From NCBI RefSeq assembly GCF_947495205.1, contig NZ_CANLXV010000003.1, forward strand, positions 62,001 through 126,000: 64,000 nt of DNA, written 5' to 3'. Within the stretch, counting starts at the first letter, position 1; every line of letters begins with the position of its first letter. This document shows positions 55,249 to 64,000 of the stretch, one piece after another. The position numbers were made by a program, and so were the translations under genes. The notes under the pieces are model-generated. The model had not been told where the DNA came from. It ran no database searches and saw only the letters and a list, made by a program, of their open reading frames with translations. This DNA is from an uncultured Polaribacter sp. (GTDB taxonomy: Bacteria > Bacteroidota > Bacteroidia > Flavobacteriales > Flavobacteriaceae).

Positions 55249-56016
55249 ATGAAAAATTACATTTTTATATGCTTAGCAGCAATCTCAATATTATCTTGTA
55301 AAAATGAAACCAAAAAAGGTACGGATAAAATCACAAAACAAGAAGTTGTTTCAGAAAATTTTCCGTCAGAATTGGGTAAAGTATTTGGAGCTCATGGAGG
55401 TATTAATGTTTGGAGAAAAGCAAGAATTTTATCTTTTAATATAATGGACGAAGTACATACCACAGATTTATATTCTAGAAAAATTGTAGTAAATCATAAA
55501 GATTATTCTTTAGGTTTTAACGGAGAAACAGTTTGGTTAAAAGAAGCTAAAGAAGGAAATTTTAAAAGTAATAAAGACTTTTATTACAACCTGTCTTTCT
55601 ATTTTTATGCCATGCCTTTTGTTTTGGCAGATGATGGAATTACCTATACAAAAGTACCAGATTTAAAATTTGAAGGCAATCTATTTCCTGGTTATAAAAT
55701 TTCTTATGCTTCAGATAAAGGAACTTCTCCAGAAGACAATTATATTATTTACTACAACCCAGAAACCTATCAAATGGAGTGGTTGGCTTATACAGTAACA
55801 TTCAATTCTAAAAAACCAAGTGAGAAATACAATCTAATTCGTTATAATTCTTGGGAAAATTCTACAGGTTTGCTATTGCCAAAGTCTATTGCTTGGTATA
55901 ATAAAGATGATAGTGGAAACCCAACAGAACAAGCAAGACCTTCTACTCAATTTACATTGCCACTGGTTAGTCAAGAAAAATTAGCAGATTCGTTTTTTGA
56001 GAAACCTATGAAATAA
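55249..56016 (+). CDS. Lipoprotein of unknown function (DUF6503-like)
   Basis: 255 residues with a lipobox (AAISILS-C17). The mature part is beta-rich: LGKVFGAHGGINVWRKARIL at the start, KIVVNHKDYSLGFNGETVWL, and NLIRYNSWENSTGLLLPKSI near the end. I associate this pattern with DUF6503 from memory, which I cannot verify. Such proteins resemble the LolA/outer-membrane lipid-carrier fold in overall feel, but no specific role can be assigned. Monocistronic. Confidence 0.8.
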   Translation: MKNYIFICLAAISILSCKNETKKGTDKITKQEVVSENFPSELGKVFGAHGGINVWRKARILSFNIMDEVHTTDLYSRKIVVNHKDYSLGFNGETVWLKEAKEGNFKSNKDFYYNLSFYFYAMPFVLADDGITYTKVPDLKFEGNLFPGYKISYASDKGTSPEDNYIIYYNPETYQMEWLAYTVTFNSKKPSEKYNLIRYNSWENSTGLLLPKSIAWYNKDDSGNPTEQARPSTQFTLPLVSQEKLADSFFEKPMK

Positions 56017-56084
56017 GTTGGCAGTTTTTCAGTAGCAGTAAAACCGTTGGTTGGCTTGTTGTATTTATAATAAAAACATTACTT

Positions 56085-56627
56085 TTATTTTATGTATTCA
56101 ATAATCTTATCATAAACAGAAACATAATAACTATGAAACCTCGAAAGCAAAACGTTTTCGAGGTTTTTTGTGTTTTTAAGAATGTCTAAATTAAACAATT
56201 TAATGTCTGCAACTTCTTCTTCCTGGATTTTTAATTCAGATACAGGTTTTTTAAGTTCTGCAATAAACACATGATGATGTTCATTATCTTGAATACCATT
56301 TGCATGCGTAACTTGATGAATTCTTGTGCCAATTTTAATCAACTCTTTTTCATGCAATTCTAAACCAATTTCCTCTAAAACCTCTCTTTTTGCAGATGCT
56401 AAAATGGTTTCTCCAGCACCAATGTGTCCAGCTACAGAAATATCCCACAAACCAGGAAATACTTTCTTTGTTAATGCTCTTTTTTGAAGTAGTATTTTTT
56501 TATCAGCAGTAAACAACCAAATATGTACAGTGGCATGAAACCAACCGTTTTTATGCGCTTCAGATTTTAAAGCAGTTTTTCCTGTTGGTTTTCCTTCTGG
56601 CGTTAAAATGTCTATAAGTTCGTCCAT
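56085..56627 (-). CDS. Nudix hydrolase, isopentenyl-diphosphate isomerase-like
   Basis: 180 residues. Nudix box GHIGAGETILASAKREVLEE followed by IGL, intact. The N-terminus (DELIDILTPEGKPTGKTALK) and the FHATVHIWLF strand match the IDI-like/YfcD group, which contains true type-1 isomerases and plain Nudix hydrolases. The catalytic Cys of real IPP isomerases is not visible, so hydrolase activity is likelier. Just downstream of the M42 peptidase gene, separated by an 18-bp inverted repeat. Confidence 0.85.
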   Translation of the reverse strand: MDELIDILTPEGKPTGKTALKSEAHKNGWFHATVHIWLFTADKKILLQKRALTKKVFPGLWDISVAGHIGAGETILASAKREVLEEIGLELHEKELIKIGTRIHQVTHANGIQDNEHHHVFIAELKKPVSELKIQEEEVADIKLFNLDILKNTKNLENVLLSRFHSYYVSVYDKIIEYIK

Positions 56628-56634
56628 TTTTAAA

Positions 56635-56680
56635 AATTATGAATTACGAATTTGTAATTAAAAATTCGTAATTCATAATT
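56635..56680. repeat. Perfect 18-bp inverted repeat between the M42 and Nudix genes
   Basis: AATTATGAATTACGAATT (56635-56652) is the exact reverse complement of 56663-56680, with a 10-base loop. AT-rich, no T-run after it, so more like a small palindromic element than a terminator. It lies 7 bp upstream of the Nudix start. Confidence 0.75.
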
Positions 56681-56689
56681 AAAGTATTT

Positions 56690-57778
56690 TTATTCAAAAT
56701 AAGAAAACGTTTCTCCGTATTTAATATTTAACAAAGTTTCGTAAATCATTTTAATCACATTTTCAACATCTTCTCTATGTACCATTTCTACAGTTGTGTG
56801 CATGTAACGTAAAGGCAAAGAAATTAATGCAGAAGCCACACCACCATTGCTATACGCAAAAGCATCTGTATCTGTTCCTGTAGCTCTAGAAAGGGCAGAA
56901 CGCTGAAAAGGAATTTCTTTAGCTGCTGCAGTTTCTGTAATTAAATCGCGTAATTTTTGTTGAACAGCTGGTGCATAAGCCACAACAGGACCTTTGCCAA
57001 TTTCTAAAAGCCCCGCTTTTTTAGGTTCAATCATTGGCGTAGTTGTATCATGCGTTACGTCTGTTACAATGGCTACATTTGGTTTTATTGTTTGTGTAAT
57101 CATCTCTGCACCACGCAAACCAATTTCTTCTTGCACAGCATTGGTAATGTATAAACCAAATGGCAATTCTTTTTTGTTTTCTTTTAATAAACGTGCAACT
57201 TCAGCAATCATAAAACCACCCATTCTATTGTCTAAAGCTCTGCAAACAAATTTGTCTCCATTTAAAATATGAAATTCATCTGGATAAGTAATTACACAAC
57301 CAACATGTACACCTAAAGCTTCTACTTCTTCTTTGGTAGCACAACCTGTATCTATAAAAATATTGTCTGGTTTTGGAGCCTCTTCATTGGCTTTATTTCT
57401 GGTGTGTATTGCTGGCCAACCAAAAACACCTTTAACAATACCGTTTTTAGTATGAATATTTACAATTTTACTAGGTGCTATTTGATGATCTGAACCACCG
57501 TTTCTTATTACATAAATTAACCCATTGTCTGAGATGTAATTTACATACCAAGAAATTTCATCTGCATGCCCTTCTATAACTACTTTGTATTTTGCATCTG
57601 GATTAATAATACCAACCGCAGAACCATAAGTGTCTGTAATAAAAGTATCTACATAAGGTTTTAGATAGTCCATCCAAATTTTTTGACCTTCCCATTCATA
57701 ACCTGTTGGTGCTGCATTATTTAAGTATTTCTCTAAAAAGTCTAAAGATTTTTTATTTAATATTGATTTTTCTGCCAT
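56690..57778 (-). CDS. M42-family metalloaminopeptidase
   Basis: 362 residues from the ATG at 57778, chosen over upstream starts that would add a non-conserved leader. M42 motifs: GHADEISWYVNYI (first metal His and Asp), the bridging Asp in CRALDNRMGGF, the catalytic Glu pair in NAVQEEIGLRGAE, TDVTHDTTTP, and a C-terminal RYMHTTVEMVHREDVENV with the last metal His. These cytoplasmic tetrahedral peptidases trim peptides from the N-terminus. Complete and ordinary. Confidence 0.92.
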   Translation of the reverse strand: MAEKSILNKKSLDFLEKYLNNAAPTGYEWEGQKIWMDYLKPYVDTFITDTYGSAVGIINPDAKYKVVIEGHADEISWYVNYISDNGLIYVIRNGGSDHQIAPSKIVNIHTKNGIVKGVFGWPAIHTRNKANEEAPKPDNIFIDTGCATKEEVEALGVHVGCVITYPDEFHILNGDKFVCRALDNRMGGFMIAEVARLLKENKKELPFGLYITNAVQEEIGLRGAEMITQTIKPNVAIVTDVTHDTTTPMIEPKKAGLLEIGKGPVVAYAPAVQQKLRDLITETAAAKEIPFQRSALSRATGTDTDAFAYSNGGVASALISLPLRYMHTTVEMVHREDVENVIKMIYETLLNIKYGETFSYFE

Positions 57779-57925
57779 TATTGTATTGTTTTCTAGAATT
57801 TCTATTTTTTTAAGTAGGGTAAAAATAAAACGTTTTTTTAGCAATTGCATTAAAATTGTCATAAAAAATGTAACAAAAACCATTAGCAGAATACTTATAA
57901 ATCAGTTATATTTAATTTTTAAAAA

Positions 57926-58342
57926 ATGATGCAAAATTCAAAATTATTCTTGGTGTTTATAATGCTATTTTTGGCGAGTTGTAATTTACAAGAAGCTCCT
58001 AAAAATATAGCACCTTCACCAAATTTTAAAATTGGTAAAAACGGTTTTGAGAAAAAATTACAAACCATTTTTGATTTTGAAAAACTTTCTGTAGGTACTA
58101 CTGTAACCAGAAATTTAGGTATTTCTAAAACCGGTTTAAATTTAACTTTTAAAGTAATAGACTTAAAGTTGATGTCTGATGAAAGAATTTACAAACATAG
58201 TGAAGTTATTAAGTTTGAAACCAAACAGAATTTGCTAAAATTAAACACGTACGATTTTTTAACTATTATTTTTAAAGAAGAAATAAAAGAGGGAGATTTT
58301 ACAAAATCATCAACTATAAAAATTAAAAAGCAACTAAACTAA
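57926..58342 (+). CDS. Small lipoprotein upstream of the ABC system
   Basis: 138 residues with a lipobox (IMLFLAS-C). A beta-rich mature part (SVGTTVTRNLGISKTGLNLT). No family recognised. It ends 11 bp before the ABC ATPase gene and is read in the same direction, so it probably belongs to the same operon and may be an accessory lipoprotein for the transporter-peptidase pair. Confidence 0.75.
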   Translation: MMQNSKLFLVFIMLFLASCNLQEAPKNIAPSPNFKIGKNGFEKKLQTIFDFEKLSVGTTVTRNLGISKTGLNLTFKVIDLKLMSDERIYKHSEVIKFETKQNLLKLNTYDFLTIIFKEEIKEGDFTKSSTIKIKKQLN

Positions 58343-58353
58343 ACCCAATTGTT

Positions 58354-59241
58354 ATGAAATTAGTAATAAAAAATTTAACAAAGACCTATAAAAACGGAGT
58401 TAAAGCAATAGATAATTTAAGTTTAGAAATTGGTACAGGTATGTTTGGTTTGTTAGGGCCAAATGGTGCTGGTAAATCTTCTTTAATGCGAACTATAGCC
58501 ACTTTACAAAGTCCAGATTCTGGTAGCATAAAATTTGGAGATATAGATGTTTTAAAAGACAACATGTCGCTTAGAAAAGTATTGGGTTATTTGCCACAAT
58601 CTTTTGGTGTTTATCCTAAAATGTCTGCAGAAGATTTGTTAGATTATTTTGCTACTTTAAAGGGGATTTCAAATAAAATAGAAAGAGCAACTATTGTAAA
58701 AGAAGTTTTAGAAATTACCAATTTATACGATGTAAGACGCAAATATGTTGCAGGCTATTCTGGCGGAATGAAACAACGTTTTGGCATTGCACAATTGCTG
58801 TTAAACAACCCAAAGTTAATTATTGTAGATGAACCAACAGCCGGTTTAGATCCTGCTGAAAGGCATAAATTTTTAAATGTTTTAAGAGAAGTAGGTAGCA
58901 ATTGTACCATTATATTTTCTACACATATTGTAGAAGATGTAAAAGAATTGTGTAATGAAATGGCTGTTTTAAACGGCGGAAAAATACTAAAACACACCAC
59001 ACCACAAAAAGCAACGCAAGAGTTGGAAGGCAAAATTTTTAAAAAAGCAATAGATAAGGAAGATTTAGAGCAACACATGCAATTATATACTGTTTTATCT
59101 AGAAGTTTTAATGCAGATAATACCCTAAATATTAGAGTGCATGCACAAGAAAAACCATCAGAAGAATTTGCAGAAGTACAACCACAGTTAGACGATGTAT
59201 ATTTTATTGCTTTAAAACAAGATGAACCTGTTTTGGCTTAA
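58354..59241 (+). CDS. ABC transporter ATPase, partner of the permease-peptidase fusion
   Basis: 295 residues: Walker A GPNGAGKSS, signature YSGGMKQRFGIA, Walker B LIIVDEPTAGLDP, and H-loop STHIVEDV, all intact. A C-terminal extension of about 70 residues follows the ATPase core. Such ATPases drive ABC-2 permeases; the next gene encodes one fused to a peptidase, 73 bp downstream. It is not GldA, whose permease partners GldF-GldG lie elsewhere in the window. Confidence 0.93.
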   Translation: MKLVIKNLTKTYKNGVKAIDNLSLEIGTGMFGLLGPNGAGKSSLMRTIATLQSPDSGSIKFGDIDVLKDNMSLRKVLGYLPQSFGVYPKMSAEDLLDYFATLKGISNKIERATIVKEVLEITNLYDVRRKYVAGYSGGMKQRFGIAQLLLNNPKLIIVDEPTAGLDPAERHKFLNVLREVGSNCTIIFSTHIVEDVKELCNEMAVLNGGKILKHTTPQKATQELEGKIFKKAIDKEDLEQHMQLYTVLSRSFNADNTLNIRVHAQEKPSEEFAEVQPQLDDVYFIALKQDEPVLA

Positions 59242-59314
59242 ACTTAAAATTTATAGTTTAAGATTTTAGTTTATTCAGTTACACAATTTAACAATTACAC
59301 AACTCTCCATTTTT

Positions 59315-62300
59315 ATGTTTTCAACAATATTTAAACAAGAATTAAAATATTGGTTTCATAAACCTTTACTTTATATATATGCAAGTATTTTTTTGTTACT
59401 TGCCTTTTTTTTAGCAGCGAGTTCAGCGGGTTTGTTTGATAGTATCAATGGCACAACAGGTTCTTCTAGAATTGTAAACTCTCCATTACAGGTTACAGGT
59501 ACTTTTAATGTACTTACTATTTTTATTTTCTTTTTATTTCCTTCTATTATAGGGGTTTCTATTTATAGAGATTTTAAAAGTGAAATGCATACCATTTTAT
59601 TTTCTTATCCGTTTACCAAAACCAATTATCTTTTTGCAAAGTTTTTTAGTGGTATTTTGGTAGTATCTTCAATTGTTTTAATGATTGCTATTGGTTTAAT
59701 TATAGGTTTTAGATTTCCTGGAACAAACCAAGACTTGGTTGGTAATTTTAATTTTGTTACGTATTTACAATCTTACTTGGTATTTATTTTACCCAATGTT
59801 TTGTTTTTTGGTGCCGTAGTTTTTGCTGTGGTTACTTTTTCTAGAAGTATTGGTGCAGGTTTTATTACAGTTATTATTTTACTATTTTTTCAAGGGGCAA
59901 TTGGTGGTATTTTATCAGAACCAGAACAAGCAAATTTATTGGCTATTTTAGATCCTTTTGGTTTTTCTGCTTTAAGTAAATACACTAAATATTGGACCAT
60001 GTCTGAGCAAAATGAGTTGCAAATTCCTATTAAAGCGTATATTATTTATAATCGTTTGTTTTGGTTGGCAATATCTTCTTTAATATTTGGCTTGGTTTAT
60101 AAGTATTTTAAATTCAGTCAGAATGCATTAAGTATTTCTTTTAAGAAAACGAAAGGAGAACGTTTTACAAAAACCAATTTTAGTGGTATATCAACTATAA
60201 AACTAACCAAGGTTTCTTATAATTTTTCTTTTCTTCAAAACTTAAAAACTACCTGGAGACTTTCTATATTAGAATTTAAATACATTTTTAAAAGTTTACC
60301 TTTTATTTGTATTCTTCTTGTTGGCATTTTAATATTATTAATAGCCTTATTTGGTATTGGAGAAATTTTTGGAACCAAAACATTGCCTGTAACATGGCAA
60401 ATGCTAACAGGTGGTGCAGCTTTTTCATTAATTATAAATTTATGCACGTTTTTATACGCAGGTATGTTAATTCAAAGAGCAAGAACTGCTAAAATGAATC
60501 ATTTGGTAGATAGTACACCAATACCAAACTGGACATTATTATTGTCTAAGTTTATTGCGCTTATAAAAATGCAATTGGTTTTATTAGCAGTTATTATGGT
60601 GGCTGGTATTTTGTTTCAAACCTACAAAGGTTTTTACGATTATGAAATTATGCATTATGTAAAAGAATTATTTGGTTTAAAATTCTTGAATTATCTCGTT
60701 TGGGCGTTTTTAGCAATTTTTATTCAAACCTTATTTAAAAATCAATATTTAGGCTTTTTTGTATTGTTAATTCTAACAATTATTATTCCACTTTCTAGTT
60801 TAATTGGTGTTGAATTGGCTGTTTTTAAATACAATGAAGGACCAGGTTTTAATTATTCAGACATGAATGGTTATGGCTCTGCATTATCTAGATATTTATG
60901 GTATAAATTGTATTGGATTTTAGGTGGCTGTGTTTTATTAATGCTAAGTTTATTATTTTGGGTAAGAGGAATTCCTAATAATTTTGCAGAACGCCTTTCT
61001 TTGTTTGGTAAACGTTTTAAATTACCACAACAATTAGCTTTAGGTACTTTATTTATTGCTTTTTTAAGTTTGGGAATTACCATTTATAAAGCTACTAAAT
61101 CAGACTCTAAAAATTCCTCTTCTAAACAAGCAGAATTAGATGCTGTAAAATGGGAAAAAACATATAAAAAGTTTGAAAAATACAAACAACCAAGAATTGT
61201 TGGAGTAGTGGCAAATATGGATATTTTTCCCAAAAAGAGAACTTACAAAGCATCTGCTGTTTTTACAATGGTAAATAAAACAAACCAAGCTATAGACAGT
61301 ATTTTCTTAAATCATAATTCTTTAAAAAGTACATTTGAGTTTAATAAACCCAATAATTTGGTGTTAGAAGATACCGTTTTTCATTTTGATATTTATCAAC
61401 TAGAACAAAAATTACAACCTGGAGATTCTATACAATTAGCAATAACATTAAAAAGTAAAAAAAATACTACGTATCAAAGAAAATCGCCAATTAGAGAAAA
61501 TGGCACCTTTATTAGTAACCGTATTTTTCCTTCTTTGGGTTATTCTTCTGCTGGTGAGTTAAGAGATGACAAAACCAGAGAAAAATACGATTTACCTAAA
61601 AATAATTTGCGTCCACACCCAACAGATTCTTCAGCTTTGGGCAATACGTATATCTCTAAAGATTCTGATTGGATAGATTTTGAAGCAACTGTTTCTACTT
61701 CTGAAGATCAAATAGCCATTGCACCAGGTTATTTGCAAAAAGAATGGGTAAAAGATGGTCGTAAATATTTCCATTACAAAATGGATAGCAAAATTTTGAA
61801 CTTTTATGCTTTTAATTCTGCAAGGTACGAAGTGAAAAAAGAACTATGGAATGGCATTAGTTTAGAAATTTATTACCACAAACCACATACGTATAATTTA
61901 GATAGAATGATGAAGGGAATGAAAGCTTCCTTAACATACAATGCAGCTAACTTTAGTCCTTATCAATTTAAACAAGCAAGAATTATAGAATTTCCAAGAA
62001 CAGGAGGAACCTTTGCACAAGCTTTTGCCAATACAATGCCTTTTTCTGAAGGAATTGGTTTTATTGCAGATGTAGATGATAAAGATGAAAACGGAGTAGA
62101 TTATCCATTTGCAGTAACAGCACATGAAGTAGCACACCAATGGTGGGCACATCAAGTAATTGGTGCAGACGTTTTAGGAGCTACTTTATTATCTGAAAGT
62201 ATGTCTGAATATGTTTCTTTAAAAGTTTTAGAAAAAAATCAAGGAAAACAAAAAATGAGAACTTTTCTTAAAAAAGCTTTAGATGGTTATTTAATGCAAA

Positions 62301-62965
62301 GAACTTTTGAAACCAAAAGAGAAAAGCCTCTAATGTATAATGATGGTCAAGGATATATCCATTACCAAAAAGGATCTATGATTTTGTATGCAATGAGCGA
62401 TTATTTAGGAGAAGAGAAAATGAATAACGCCATTAAAAAATATATAGAAAAGGTAAAATTTCAAGAACCGCCTTACACAACTTCTATAGAATTTGTGAAT
62501 CATATAAAAGAAGTTACACCAGATTCTCTGCAATATTTAATTAAAGATATGTTTGAAACCATAACTTTATACAAAAATAGAATTGTAGCTGTAGAATCTA
62601 CAGCGTTAGAAAACGGTAAATATAAAGTAGATATTGAGTTTGAAGTAGCTAAATACAGAAATGATGAAAAAGGAAAAAAGTTCTATGGAGAACAAGTAGG
62701 CGATACCTTAAGTTACAAAACAGCAGAAATGAAAAAGCCAATTTTATCTGTGCCTTTAGCAGATTTTATAGATTTAGGTATTTTTACAGAAGAGGAAGTT
62801 GATGGTAAAAAGAAAGAAAAACAGTTGTATTTAAAAAAGCATAAAATAACAACAATTTATAATAAAGTTTCTATAATTGTTGATGAAAAACCTACAGAAG
62901 TAGGTATAGATCCATACAATAAATTAATAGATACAAAATCTGAAGACAATAGAAGGGCGTTTTAA
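59315..62965 (+). CDS. ABC-2 permease / M1 aminopeptidase fusion
   Basis: 1216 residues. The first half (about 1-590) is a two-block ABC-2-type membrane domain, roughly 12 membrane segments with a soluble loop between the blocks. The second half is an exported M1 metallopeptidase: HEVAH with zinc ligands H937 and H941, catalytic E938, and the third zinc ligand E961 in LLSESMSEY. The spacing from HEXXH to that Glu is 19 residues, one more than the usual 18, and a clear GAMEN motif is absent. A known Bacteroidota architecture. The ATPase next door should power it; substrate unknown. Confidence 0.9.
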   Translation: MFSTIFKQELKYWFHKPLLYIYASIFLLLAFFLAASSAGLFDSINGTTGSSRIVNSPLQVTGTFNVLTIFIFFLFPSIIGVSIYRDFKSEMHTILFSYPFTKTNYLFAKFFSGILVVSSIVLMIAIGLIIGFRFPGTNQDLVGNFNFVTYLQSYLVFILPNVLFFGAVVFAVVTFSRSIGAGFITVIILLFFQGAIGGILSEPEQANLLAILDPFGFSALSKYTKYWTMSEQNELQIPIKAYIIYNRLFWLAISSLIFGLVYKYFKFSQNALSISFKKTKGERFTKTNFSGISTIKLTKVSYNFSFLQNLKTTWRLSILEFKYIFKSLPFICILLVGILILLIALFGIGEIFGTKTLPVTWQMLTGGAAFSLIINLCTFLYAGMLIQRARTAKMNHLVDSTPIPNWTLLLSKFIALIKMQLVLLAVIMVAGILFQTYKGFYDYEIMHYVKELFGLKFLNYLVWAFLAIFIQTLFKNQYLGFFVLLILTIIIPLSSLIGVELAVFKYNEGPGFNYSDMNGYGSALSRYLWYKLYWILGGCVLLMLSLLFWVRGIPNNFAERLSLFGKRFKLPQQLALGTLFIAFLSLGITIYKATKSDSKNSSSKQAELDAVKWEKTYKKFEKYKQPRIVGVVANMDIFPKKRTYKASAVFTMVNKTNQAIDSIFLNHNSLKSTFEFNKPNNLVLEDTVFHFDIYQLEQKLQPGDSIQLAITLKSKKNTTYQRKSPIRENGTFISNRIFPSLGYSSAGELRDDKTREKYDLPKNNLRPHPTDSSALGNTYISKDSDWIDFEATVSTSEDQIAIAPGYLQKEWVKDGRKYFHYKMDSKILNFYAFNSARYEVKKELWNGISLEIYYHKPHTYNLDRMMKGMKASLTYNAANFSPYQFKQARIIEFPRTGGTFAQAFANTMPFSEGIGFIADVDDKDENGVDYPFAVTAHEVAHQWWAHQVIGADVLGATLLSESMSEYVSLKVLEKNQGKQKMRTFLKKALDGYLMQRTFETKREKPLMYNDGQGYIHYQKGSMILYAMSDYLGEEKMNNAIKKYIEKVKFQEPPYTTSIEFVNHIKEVTPDSLQYLIKDMFETITLYKNRIVAVESTALENGKYKVDIEFEVAKYRNDEKGKKFYGEQVGDTLSYKTAEMKKPILSVPLADFIDLGIFTEEEVDGKKKEKQLYLKKHKITTIYNKVSIIVDEKPTEVGIDPYNKLIDTKSEDNRRAF

Positions 62966-62983
62966 AAAGTCTTATAAAATCAA

Positions 62984-63016
62984 AAAAAGCAATTACGAAT
63001 AACGTAATTGCTTTTT
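62984..63016 (+). terminator. Rho-independent terminator after the fusion gene
   Basis: AAAAAGCAATTACG (62984-62997) pairs perfectly with CGTAATTGCTTTTT (63003-63016), loop of five bases. It closes the lipoprotein-ATPase-fusion operon. Confidence 0.9.
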
Positions 63017-63231
63017 CAGTTCGGGGTAAATTTTTTATATAAATTATATTTTTAAGTTAGGGCTTAAAGTATAATAAAAATTATTTACCATTTTTAGATA
63101 TTTTTTACACATAATTTGTTAGGGCAAATTATACAGAATAAATAATATCTGCTAGGGGTTAATGTGTAATTGTTAATAATTAACTTCTTACATTGCAAGA
63201 ATAATAAAAAAAAATTATTTAACAAAGAATT

Positions 63232-64000
63232 ATGATGAAAAAATACATTTTTTTACTTTTTATTATAAAGCTATTAACTTCATGTAAACAAAACAATAAA
63301 ATAGAAGTTAATTTTTTAGACGAATATGTATTAAAAGATAGTATAACATTTAAAAACACTATTATTGGTGGTTTATCTGGCATAGATATTTTTAAGAATA
63401 ATTTTTATATAGTTGTAGATGATGCTAAAAATCCTAGATTTTTAAAAGGAAGCATTACAATTGTAGAAGATAAAATAGATACTATTTTATTTAATAATGT
63501 GCAGCTATTAAAAGATACGTTAATTCCGTTTTATAAAAATAATTATTTAGATTTAGAATCACTTTTTGTAAACTCAACAACTAGTGAAATCAATTTTTTT
63601 AGTGAAGGATCTGTAAATAAAGGCAATAAACCTACTGTTTTTGTAACCGACTTAAATGGGCAATTTAAATATGAATATGAGTTACCAGATTCATTTCAAA
63701 AGTTAGATAATATGCACCATAATGCAGTTTTTGAAGGTGCATCAAAAGGCGTTTCTAAAAAAGGGTTTTGGGCTATAATGGAAGCACCTTTAAAAAGCGA
63801 TGGCGAAAAACCAACATTTACGAAAACACAATCTCCTGTTAGGTTAACTTATTTTGATTATCAAACAAAACAAGCAACCAAACAATTTGCGTATCAACTA
63901 GAAAAAATAACAAAACCTGCAAAAGGAAATATAAATTTAAATGGCGCAACAGCCATTTTAGAATATGCAAAAAATAAATTTTTTATTTTAGAAAGAACGT
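63232..64000 (+). CDS. Phytase-like esterase domain lipoprotein (partial, 3' end outside window)
   Basis: Open frame from ATG 63232 (a second ATG at 63235) to the window's end, 256 codons. A signal peptide ends in a lipobox (KLLTS-C18). The mature part has the PF13449 pattern: GGLSGIDIF, a variable middle, LDLESLFV, NAVFEGASKGVSKKGFWAIM, and LNGATAILEYAKNKFFILER. Proteins of this family are 'esterase-like activity of phytase' domains, probably beta propellers, often secreted. Substrate unknown. The gene is too long for the window, not truncated in the genome as far as I can tell. Confidence 0.8.
   Translation, partial: MMKKYIFLLFIIKLLTSCKQNNKIEVNFLDEYVLKDSITFKNTIIGGLSGIDIFKNNFYIVVDDAKNPRFLKGSITIVEDKIDTILFNNVQLLKDTLIPFYKNNYLDLESLFVNSTTSEINFFSEGSVNKGNKPTVFVTDLNGQFKYEYELPDSFQKLDNMHHNAVFEGASKGVSKKGFWAIMEAPLKSDGEKPTFTKTQSPVRLTYFDYQTKQATKQFAYQLEKITKPAKGNINLNGATAILEYAKNKFFILERT

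Noticed and set aside
56085..57778. Operon role for the Nudix and M42 genes together
   Set aside because: They are 62 bp apart with a palindrome between and have unrelated functions, so shared transcription is possible but not evidence of a joint task.
58354..59241. Assigning this ATPase as GldA, the gliding ATPase
   Set aside because: It sits with the permease-peptidase fusion, about 18 kb from gldF-gldG, and its C-terminal extension fits other families.

Overview
The window comes from an AT-rich member of the Bacteroidota, most likely a marine Flavobacteriaceae genus of the Polaribacter/Tenacibaculum kind. The evidence is gliding genes (gldF, gldG), a giant protein with a type IX secretion sorting domain, DUF4294, DUF2911 and DUF6503-type proteins, many lipoproteins, Bacteroidota-type -7 boxes (TAnnTTTG), several TTG starts and a lack of Shine-Dalgarno sequences. 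I could not assign a species. I recognised no rRNA, tRNA or CRISPR array.

Layout. 1-5.8 kb: the 3' part of a TonB-dependent receptor, an unknown membrane protein, guaB, and uvrB on the opposite strand. 5.8-11.3 kb: one 1833-residue secreted repeat protein. 11.5-22.4 kb: a co-directional cluster of mostly uncharacterised proteins (coiled-coil protein, RHH/MazF toxin-antitoxin pair, unknown protein, divergent AAA+ ATPase, NudK-like Nudix hydrolase, RDD membrane protein, DUF6638-like protein, four-helix-bundle protein, two membrane proteins). It is broken up by several repeat elements. 22.6-31 kb: DinB-like protein, ligA, DUF4294, CsaA-like protein, Mpo1-like protein, a long PLP enzyme, DUF302 lipoprotein, and a phosphoglycolate phosphatase between two long gaps. 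31.3-36.4 kb: the leucine operon leuC-leuD-leuA-leuB. 36.5-43.6 kb: DUF2911, a nucleoside-sugar epimerase-like protein, gldF-gldG, three small enzymes, and phoH. 44-50 kb: purC, fabV, two small unknown genes, a TerC protein, a TauE/SafE transporter and a lipoprotein. 50.5-57.8 kb: acs, a 40-residue membrane peptide, an MsbA-like ABC exporter, a lipoprotein, an IPP-isomerase-like Nudix protein and an M42 peptidase. 57.9-64 kb: a lipoprotein, an ABC ATPase, a giant ABC-2 permease/M1 peptidase fusion, and the start of a phytase-like lipoprotein.

The least explained region is the 11.5-22.4 kb cluster. Tight spacings and overlaps (2 bp, -11 bp, -8 bp) tie most of its genes together, and an AAA+ ATPase, a nucleotide-sugar hydrolase and several membrane or coiled-coil proteins suggest one envelope- or stress-related machine. 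That function is inference only. Two oddities sit inside it. A 110-bp tandem array repeatedly re-creates the 3' end of the Nudix gene, with mostly synonymous differences between copies. A four-helix-bundle (bIVS/S23) gene is bounded by a perfect 17-bp inverted repeat that fills the whole intergenic space, like a small mobile unit.

The window is also rich in dispersed palindromic elements: two copies of a 'GAAGCTATTTCCCGC ... CAATCGGGGCTA' element (one containing a second repeat family nested inside it), two 'GTCATT(G/A)CGA' elements, two 'CAGTATTCAGT' hairpins, a 105-bp tandem array and several perfect hairpins. Most intergenic spaces longer than 200 bp hold such elements; the two gaps flanking gph do not.
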